A DNA stretch of 9,928 bases from Pseudomonadota bacterium (lineage in GTDB: Bacteria > Pseudomonadota > Alphaproteobacteria > Rhizobiales > Tepidamorphaceae), in the NCBI GenBank assembly GCA_023435545.1, contig JAEYRQ010000013.1, positions 1 to 9,928 of the forward strand. Direction: 5' to 3'. A model generated the notes under the pieces. It had not been told where the DNA came from, did not search any database, and saw nothing but the letters and a program-made list of their open reading frames with translations. Each line of letters starts with the position of its first letter. Positions within the stretch are counted from its first letter, which is position 1. This document shows, in pieces, positions 5,602 through 9,928 of the stretch. The translations under genes and the position numbers were made by a program.

Positions 5602-6861
5602 ATGACCGAAAGGACGCGACTCGACAGGCGCCGGCTGCTGACGGCGGGGCTTGCGGCGGGTGGGGCCGCGCTCGCGACGCGGGTCGTGGCGGGCGAAAGC
5701 GATGCGGCCATCACCGAAATCCAGGACTGGAACCGCTACCTCGGCGACGGCGTCCAGGCGCGGCCCTATGGCAAGCCCTCCGAGTTCGAAGCGCATGTGG
5801 TGCGTCGTGACGTCGAGTGGCTGACGGCATCCCCCGAAAGTTCGGTCAACTTCACGCCGCTGCATGAGCTCGACGGCATCATCACCCCGAACGGGCTCTG
5901 CTTCGAACGTCACCATGCCGGCATCGCCGAGATCGACCCTGCCCAGCACAGACTGATGATCAACGGACTGGTCGAGACGCCGCTGGTCTTCACAATGGCC
6001 GATCTGATGCGCTTTCCGCGCGAGAACCGCGTCTACTTCCTCGAGTGCGCCGCCAATACCGGTATGGAGTGGCGCGGCGCCCAGCTCAATGGCTGCCAGT
6101 ACACCCACGGCATGGTCCACTGCGTCATGTACACGGGCGTGCCGCTGAAGACCCTGCTTCAGGAGGCCGGGCTCAAGCCGGGCGGAAAGTGGATCCTGCC
6201 CGAGGGTGCCGATGCCTCAGCGATGACGCGCTCGATCCCGATCGAGAAGGCGCTCGACGACTGCCTGGTCGCATTCAAGATGAACGGCGAGGCGCTGCGG
6301 CCCGAGCAGGGATATCCGCTGCGGCTCGTGGTGCCGGGCTGGGAAGGCAACATGTGGATCAAGTGGCTGCGCCGACTCGAAGTCGGCGACGAGCCCTGGC
6401 ACCAGCGCGAGGAAACCTCGAAGTACACCGACCTCCTCCCTGACGGGAAGGCGCGCCGCTTCACCTGGGTGATGGACGTCAAGTCCGTGATCACCAGCCC
6501 GAGCCCGCAGGCGCCGGTGCGCCACGGTCGTGGGCCGCTGGTCATTACCGGGCTGGCCTGGTCGGGCAACGGCACGATCAGCCGAGTGGACGTCTCGATC
6601 GACGGCGGCCGCAACTGGAAGACCGCGCGGATCGACGGGCCCAGCCTGCCGAAGGCGCTGCACCGGTTCTACCTCGACATCGACTGGGACGGCTCGGAAT
6701 TGCTGCTGCAGTCACGTGCCATCGACGGGGCGGGCTTCGTGCAGCCGACCAAGGAGGCGCTGCGCGCGGTGCGCGGCGAGAATTCGATCTACCACAACAA
6801 CGGCATCCAGACCTGGCATGTCAAAGCGGACGGAATGGTCGAAAATGTCGAAGTCTCTTGA
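5602..6861 (+). CDS. soxC: SoxC, molybdopterin subunit of sulfane dehydrogenase
   Basis: This is a 419-residue member of the sulfite oxidase family. A Tat-type signal (DRRRLLTAG at residues 8-16 with an Ala/Gly-rich core, ending VVAGES) fits export of a folded cofactor protein. The oxidoreductase molybdopterin domain spans roughly residues 85-275. Cys149 in YFLECAANTG is the expected molybdenum ligand, and the EGNMWIKWLRRLEV block is typical of the family. The Mo-co dimerisation domain follows (about 285-395), including PLVITGLAWSGNG and SIDGGRNW. SoxC has no haem and transfers electrons to SoxD. Together they oxidise SoxY-bound sulfane sulfur, releasing six electrons. I prefer ATG 5602, after GAGG at 5595-5598; GTG 5593 in frame would add three residues. 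The end overlaps soxD by 17 nt. Confidence 0.96.
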   Translation: MTERTRLDRRRLLTAGLAAGGAALATRVVAGESDAAITEIQDWNRYLGDGVQARPYGKPSEFEAHVVRRDVEWLTASPESSVNFTPLHELDGIITPNGLCFERHHAGIAEIDPAQHRLMINGLVETPLVFTMADLMRFPRENRVYFLECAANTGMEWRGAQLNGCQYTHGMVHCVMYTGVPLKTLLQEAGLKPGGKWILPEGADASAMTRSIPIEKALDDCLVAFKMNGEALRPEQGYPLRLVVPGWEGNMWIKWLRRLEVGDEPWHQREETSKYTDLLPDGKARRFTWVMDVKSVITSPSPQAPVRHGRGPLVITGLAWSGNGTISRVDVSIDGGRNWKTARIDGPSLPKALHRFYLDIDWDGSELLLQSRAIDGAGFVQPTKEALRAVRGENSIYHNNGIQTWHVKADGMVENVEVS

Positions 6862-7951
6862 GGTTGTTTCGGCCACCCTCGCGCTCGCGCTGCTCGGCAC
6901 GCCGGCGCTCGCCGATGGCGACGCGGCCAAGGGCGAGAAGGTGTTCAAGAAGTGCGCTGCCTGCCACACGGTCGGAGAGGGCGCGGCGCACAAGGTCGGG
7001 CCGCATCTGAACGATGTGTTCGGCCGTACCGCTGGCGGGCTCCACGACTACAAGTACTCCAAGGCAATGATCGATGCCGGAGCCGGCGGTCTCGTCTGGA
7101 ACGAGGAGACGCTCGCGACCTATCTCGCCGACCCGAAGGGAGCGATCAAGGGCAACAAGATGGCCTTCGCCGGCCTGAAGAAGGCCGACGAGCTGGCCGA
7201 TGCGATCGCCTATCTGGCGACGTTCTCGGCCGAGGCGGCGCCTCAGCCGTCCTCGGATGCGGCGCAGGCGGACGAGGCCCCGGCCGTCGCGGCCACGCCT
7301 GCCGAACCGGCGCCTGCGGCTGCCGCCGCCCCGCTGCGCGAAGGTGGCGTCTACGGCCTTGGACGGGTGGCGACCGAAGAAGAGATCGCCGCCTGGGACA
7401 TCGACGTCAGGCCGGACGGCACGGGCCTGCCCGAAGGGCGCGGCACGGTCGCCGACGGCGAGGTGATCTTCACGGACAACTGCGCCGCCTGCCACGGCGA
7501 TTTCGGCGAGGCGGTCGACCGCTGGCCGGTGCTGGCCGGTGGCCAGGGCAGCCTCACGGCGGAGCGGCCGGAAAAGACCATCGGCTCGTTCTGGCCATAC
7601 CTGTCGACGGTGTTCGACTACGTCCGCCGGGCGATGCCCTACGGCAATGCCCGCTCGCTCAGCGACGACGAGGTCTACGCGCTGACCGCTTACCTGCTCT
7701 ACCTCAACGATGTCGTCACCGACGAGGATTTCGAGCTCTCGAACGAGAACTTCACCGAGATCCGCCTGCCCAACGAGGTGAACTTCATCGACGACGACCG
7801 TGCCGAAGAGCCCCACTACGCCACGCGCGCCGAACCCTGCATGACGAATTGCGGCCCGGAACCGGCGCAGGTGGTGATGCGTGCCCGCATCCTGGACGTG
7901 ACGCCCGGCAGCGCCGACGAGGATAGCGCGGCGGGGGGCGGTGTCGACTGA
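6845..7951 (+). CDS. soxD: SoxD, dihaem cytochrome c subunit of sulfane dehydrogenase
   Basis: This is a 368-residue dihaem cytochrome. Residues 1-23 are a Sec signal ending PALA before DGDAA. The first class I cytochrome domain has C37-A-A-C40-H41 and distal ligand Met106 (GNKMAFAG). An Ala/Pro-rich linker (about 130-163) joins it to the second domain, with C213-A-A-C216-H217 and Met264 (RRAMPYGN). A C-terminal tail carries EPCMTNC, with Cys332 and Cys336. SoxD receives electrons from the SoxC molybdenum centre and passes them to soluble cytochromes. The ATG at 6845 lies inside the end of soxC, so translation is probably coupled, which would favour equal amounts of both subunits. The frame is open far upstream inside soxC, but that part is a shadow. 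Its first domain is clearly similar to the first domain of SoxE. Confidence 0.96.
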   Translation: MSKSLEVVSATLALALLGTPALADGDAAKGEKVFKKCAACHTVGEGAAHKVGPHLNDVFGRTAGGLHDYKYSKAMIDAGAGGLVWNEETLATYLADPKGAIKGNKMAFAGLKKADELADAIAYLATFSAEAAPQPSSDAAQADEAPAVAATPAEPAPAAAAAPLREGGVYGLGRVATEEEIAAWDIDVRPDGTGLPEGRGTVADGEVIFTDNCAACHGDFGEAVDRWPVLAGGQGSLTAERPEKTIGSFWPYLSTVFDYVRRAMPYGNARSLSDDEVYALTAYLLYLNDVVTDEDFELSNENFTEIRLPNEVNFIDDDRAEEPHYATRAEPCMTNCGPEPAQVVMRARILDVTPGSADEDSAAGGGVD

Positions 7952-7983
7952 CCTGAGCAAACCCTTCGGGCGGAGGAACGGAT

Positions 7984-8700
7984 CTGTTACCCCTCGGTCG
8001 ACTCCGGATCGCCATCATCGTCGTCGGCATCGCGGCGATGCCCGACTCTGCCGCGGTTGCCGACGGCGACGGCGATGCCGCGAGGGGCGAGGCGCTGTTC
8101 AGGGTCTGCCGAGGCTGCCATCAGGTCGGGCCTGCCGCCCGCAACGGCATCGGGCCGCATCTGGATGGGCTGTTCGGGCGCATTGCTGGCGCGATCGAGG
8201 GATTCAAGTACTCCTCGGCGATGCGCGCCAAGGGCGAGGGCGGCCTCGTCTGGGACGAGACGACGCTCGACACCTATCTCTCCAAGCCCCAGACGCTGGT
8301 GCCGGGCACCCGGATGTCATATCGCGGCATGGCGGACGCCGGCGAGCGGCAGGCGCTGATCGCCTATCTCCGCATTGCCACGGCCGGTGATCCCGCGGCT
8401 GGTCCGGTGGAGGCGGCCGGGCCACGGTCCGAAATGGGCCTCGCCGCCATGCAGATCGACGGCGATCCGGACTACGGACAATACCTTTCGACCGAATGCG
8501 TCACCTGCCATCAGACCTCCGGTCGTGCCGACGGCATTCCTTCGATCGTCGGATGGCCGAAGGACGCCTTCGTTCGCGCGCTGTTCGAATACAAGACCAA
8601 TGTGCGCAGCCACCAGGTGATGGCGATGGTCACCGGCAACCTCGGCAACGAGGAGATCGCGGCGCTCGCCGCCTATTTCGGGCAGCTCTCGCCGCAATAG
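7984..8700 (+). CDS. soxE: SoxE, dihaem cytochrome c (start uncertain)
   Basis: The protein has two haem domains. Numbered from ATG 8038, the first has C24-R-G-C27-H28 with Met93 (TRMSYRGM) and resembles the first domain of SoxD. The second has C154-V-T-C157-H158 and resembles the cytochrome subunit of flavocytochrome c sulfide dehydrogenase (GIPSIVGWPKDAF, then EIAALAAYFGQL). It is the likely electron acceptor of SoxF, the next gene, 16 nt downstream. ATG 8038 would give a cytochrome without a signal peptide, although haem attachment requires export. Upstream in the same frame lies a signal-like stretch (LGRLRIAIIVVGIAA, then DSAAVA before DGDG). No ATG, GTG or TTG occurs between the in-frame stop at 7954 and 8038. 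I therefore start at CTG 7984, 7 nt after GGAGG (7972-7976). A frameshift in the C-run at 7990-7993 is an alternative. Confidence 0.9.
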   Translation: MLPLGRLRIAIIVVGIAAMPDSAAVADGDGDAARGEALFRVCRGCHQVGPAARNGIGPHLDGLFGRIAGAIEGFKYSSAMRAKGEGGLVWDETTLDTYLSKPQTLVPGTRMSYRGMADAGERQALIAYLRIATAGDPAAGPVEAAGPRSEMGLAAMQIDGDPDYGQYLSTECVTCHQTSGRADGIPSIVGWPKDAFVRALFEYKTNVRSHQVMAMVTGNLGNEEIAALAAYFGQLSPQ

Positions 8701-8716
8701 CGACAGGGAGGATGAC

Positions 8717-9451
8717 ATGACGGGACTGACACGGCGCGCCTTTGGCCTCGGCGCCACGACACTCGGCCTGAGCCTGGCCACCCCGACGTTCCTGCGCGCG
8801 CCGGCGCGGCCGAAGGTGGTGGTGATCGGCGGCGGCGCCGGCGGCGCAACGGCCGCGCGCTACATCGCCAAGGATTCCGAGGGCGCGATCGACGTGACGC
8901 TGATCGAGGCCAACCCGATCTACACGACGTGCTTCTTCTCCAACCTCTTCCTCGGCGACTTCCGCAGCTTCGACTCGCTCAATCACGGCTACGACAAGCT
9001 GGCATCGAACTACGGCATCACCGTCGTCAACAAGATGGCGGATGCGATCGACCGGGACGGCAAGCAGGTCGTGCTCGCGGACGGCACCCGGGTCCCCTAT
9101 GACCGGCTGGTGGTCTCGCCGGGGATCGACCTCGTCTGGGATTCGGTTCCCGGCTATTCGGAGGCGGCCGCCGAGATCATGCCGCATTCCTGGAAGGCCG
9201 GGCCGCAGACGAAGCTCCTGAAAGCGAAGCTGGACGCGATCGAGAACGGCCAGCAGATCGTCATGGTGGCACCGCCCAACCCCTACCGCTGCCCGCCCGG
9301 CCCCTACGAGCGCGTCTCGATGTTCGCGCACGTGCTGAAGACGAAGGGCCACACGGATTCGAAGATCATCGTCATCGACCCGAAGGACAAGTTCTCGAAG
9401 CAGGCGCTGTTTCAGGAAGGCTGGGACAGACACTATAGGGGCATGGTCTAG
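8717..9451 (+). CDS. soxF: SoxF flavoprotein, N-terminal part ended by premature TAG
   Basis: This 244-residue reading frame is the front half of a flavocytochrome c sulfide dehydrogenase-type flavoprotein. It has a Tat signal (LTRRAFGLG at residues 4-12), a dinucleotide-binding motif VVVIGGGAGGATAARYI (about 34-50) and YTTCFFSN with Cys72. By comparison with FccB, Cys72 is the residue that binds FAD covalently. The segment NPYRCPPGPYERV supplies Cys192, the first redox-active cysteine. GGGAGG at 8706-8711 lies 5 nt before the ATG. The frame then hits TAG at 9449-9451 within RGMV-stop-WYGPD, where FccB relatives read on with an acidic residue before the tryptophan (IEWHPG in Allochromatium FccB). 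Half the protein and the second redox cysteine would be lost, so the product as written should be inactive unless the stop is an error or is read through. Confidence 0.93.
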   Translation: MTGLTRRAFGLGATTLGLSLATPTFLRAPARPKVVVIGGGAGGATAARYIAKDSEGAIDVTLIEANPIYTTCFFSNLFLGDFRSFDSLNHGYDKLASNYGITVVNKMADAIDRDGKQVVLADGTRVPYDRLVVSPGIDLVWDSVPGYSEAAAEIMPHSWKAGPQTKLLKAKLDAIENGQQIVMVAPPNPYRCPPGPYERVSMFAHVLKTKGHTDSKIIVIDPKDKFSKQALFQEGWDRHYRGMV

Positions 9452-9928
9452 TGGTACGGTCCGGATGTGCATGGTGGCATCGAGGGCGTCGATCCCTCGG
9501 CCGGAACGGTCGAGACCGATCTCGACACCTTCGAAGGCGCGCTTGTCAACGTCATCCCGGCGCAGAAGGCCGGCGCAATCGCGCAGAAGGCCGGACTGGC
9601 CGACGGTTCCGGCTTCTGCCCGATCGACCCGAACTCCATGGCGTCGACGGTGGATGCGGAGATCTTCGTCCTGGGCGATGCCTCGATTGCCGGGGACATG
9701 CCGAAATCGGCCTTCTCCGCCAACAGCCAGGCCAAGGTGGCGGCGATGACGATCCGCGGCGAACTGACCGGCAGCAAGCTGTTCCCGGCCAAGTACTCGA
9801 ACACCTGCTGGAGCCTGATCGATACGGACGACGGGGTGAAGGTCGGCGCGCAGTACGCGCCGGGCGAAGGCAAGATCGCCTCGACATCCAACTTCATCAG
9901 CCAGACCGGCGAGGATGCCACCCTGCGC
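9452..9928 (+). pseudogene. soxF: SoxF C-terminal part, in frame after the TAG (3' partial)
   Basis: These 159 codons stay open to the window edge in the same frame as the preceding soxF segment. They encode its missing half: the VNVIPAQKAG segment, GSGFCPIDP, the second nucleotide-binding block EIFVLGDASIAGDMPKSAFS with NSQAKVAA, and KYSNTCWSLI. The last supplies the second redox-active cysteine of the FccB family (residue 364 if the stop counts as residue 245). There is no start codon with a ribosome binding site near its beginning, so it is not an independent gene. The coding pattern is well preserved, with a single stop and no frameshift, so the interruption is either very recent or a sequence error. 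The true C-terminus lies beyond the window. Confidence 0.85.

Noticed and set aside
6821..7960. A 379-codon minus-strand frame opposite soxD
   Set aside because: It mirrors soxD almost exactly and has an arginine-rich, low-complexity translation. It is a shadow of soxD codon bias.
9431..9441. CACTATAGGG, identical to the end of the T7 promoter, just before the soxF TAG
   Set aside because: Only 10 bases match, the remainder of the T7 promoter is absent, and the flanking sequence encodes SoxF in frame. Most likely coincidence, though it adds reason to recheck the reads here.
9449..9451. TAG in soxF read as a recoded amino acid such as pyrrolysine
   Set aside because: TAG ends six other genes in the window, the family has no known special residue here, and no recoding structure is apparent downstream. 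A mutation or sequence error is simpler.

Overview
The window is a GC-rich segment carrying a near-complete thiosulfate-oxidation (sox) gene cluster. All genes lie on the + strand, in the order soxV (5' truncated by the window edge), soxW, soxX, soxY, soxZ, soxA, soxB, soxC, soxD, soxE, soxF (interrupted and running off the right edge). This matches the classical soxVWXYZABCDEF order known from Paracoccus-type alphaproteobacteria. High GC, strong third-position GC bias, AGGAGG-type ribosome binding sites and the presence of soxCD plus soxEF all suggest a chemolithotrophic or mixotrophic alphaproteobacterium. The sequence alone does not fix the genus.

Layout. Positions 2-1078 hold the reductant-delivery pair: SoxV, a CcdA-like membrane thiol transporter, and SoxW, a periplasmic thioredoxin. 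Positions 1079-1410 are a gene-free control region. It contains two tandem repeat pairs, each with a 20-bp period, an AT-rich inverted repeat, and a composite motif that recurs upstream of soxC. Positions 1411-3643 encode the carrier and loading machinery: SoxX and SoxA (the c-type cytochrome that couples thiosulfate to the carrier) and SoxYZ (the sulfur carrier with the GGCGG swinging arm). A 148-bp gap with strong hairpins precedes soxB (3792-5486), the di-metal hydrolase that releases sulfate. After soxB comes a perfect 9-bp hairpin, a plausible sigma70-type promoter and a 5' leader hairpin. Then soxC and soxD (overlapping by 17 nt) encode the molybdenum/cytochrome sulfane dehydrogenase. 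Last come soxE (diheme cytochrome) and soxF (flavocytochrome c sulfide dehydrogenase-type flavoprotein).

How it works together. SoxAX attaches thiosulfate to the SoxY cysteine. SoxB hydrolyses off sulfate. SoxCD oxidises the remaining sulfane sulfur, so thiosulfate should be oxidised fully to sulfate without sulfur globules. SoxB acts again and regenerates the carrier. SoxV and SoxW keep the carrier thiol reduced. SoxE and SoxF form a putative accessory flavocytochrome module. Predicted export is mixed: Tat-type signals on SoxY, SoxB, SoxC and SoxF, Sec-type signals on SoxW, SoxX, SoxA, SoxD and probably SoxE. Seven CxxCH haem sites are visible (X 1, A 2, D 2, E 2).

The most notable anomaly is an in-frame TAG at 9449-9451 in soxF. 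Flavocytochrome-like sequence continues in the same frame after it to the window end. The most interesting non-coding signals are the repeated operator-like elements upstream of soxX and the related element upstream of soxC. I see no tRNA, rRNA, CRISPR or insertion sequence. No system outside the known Sox pathway is evident.
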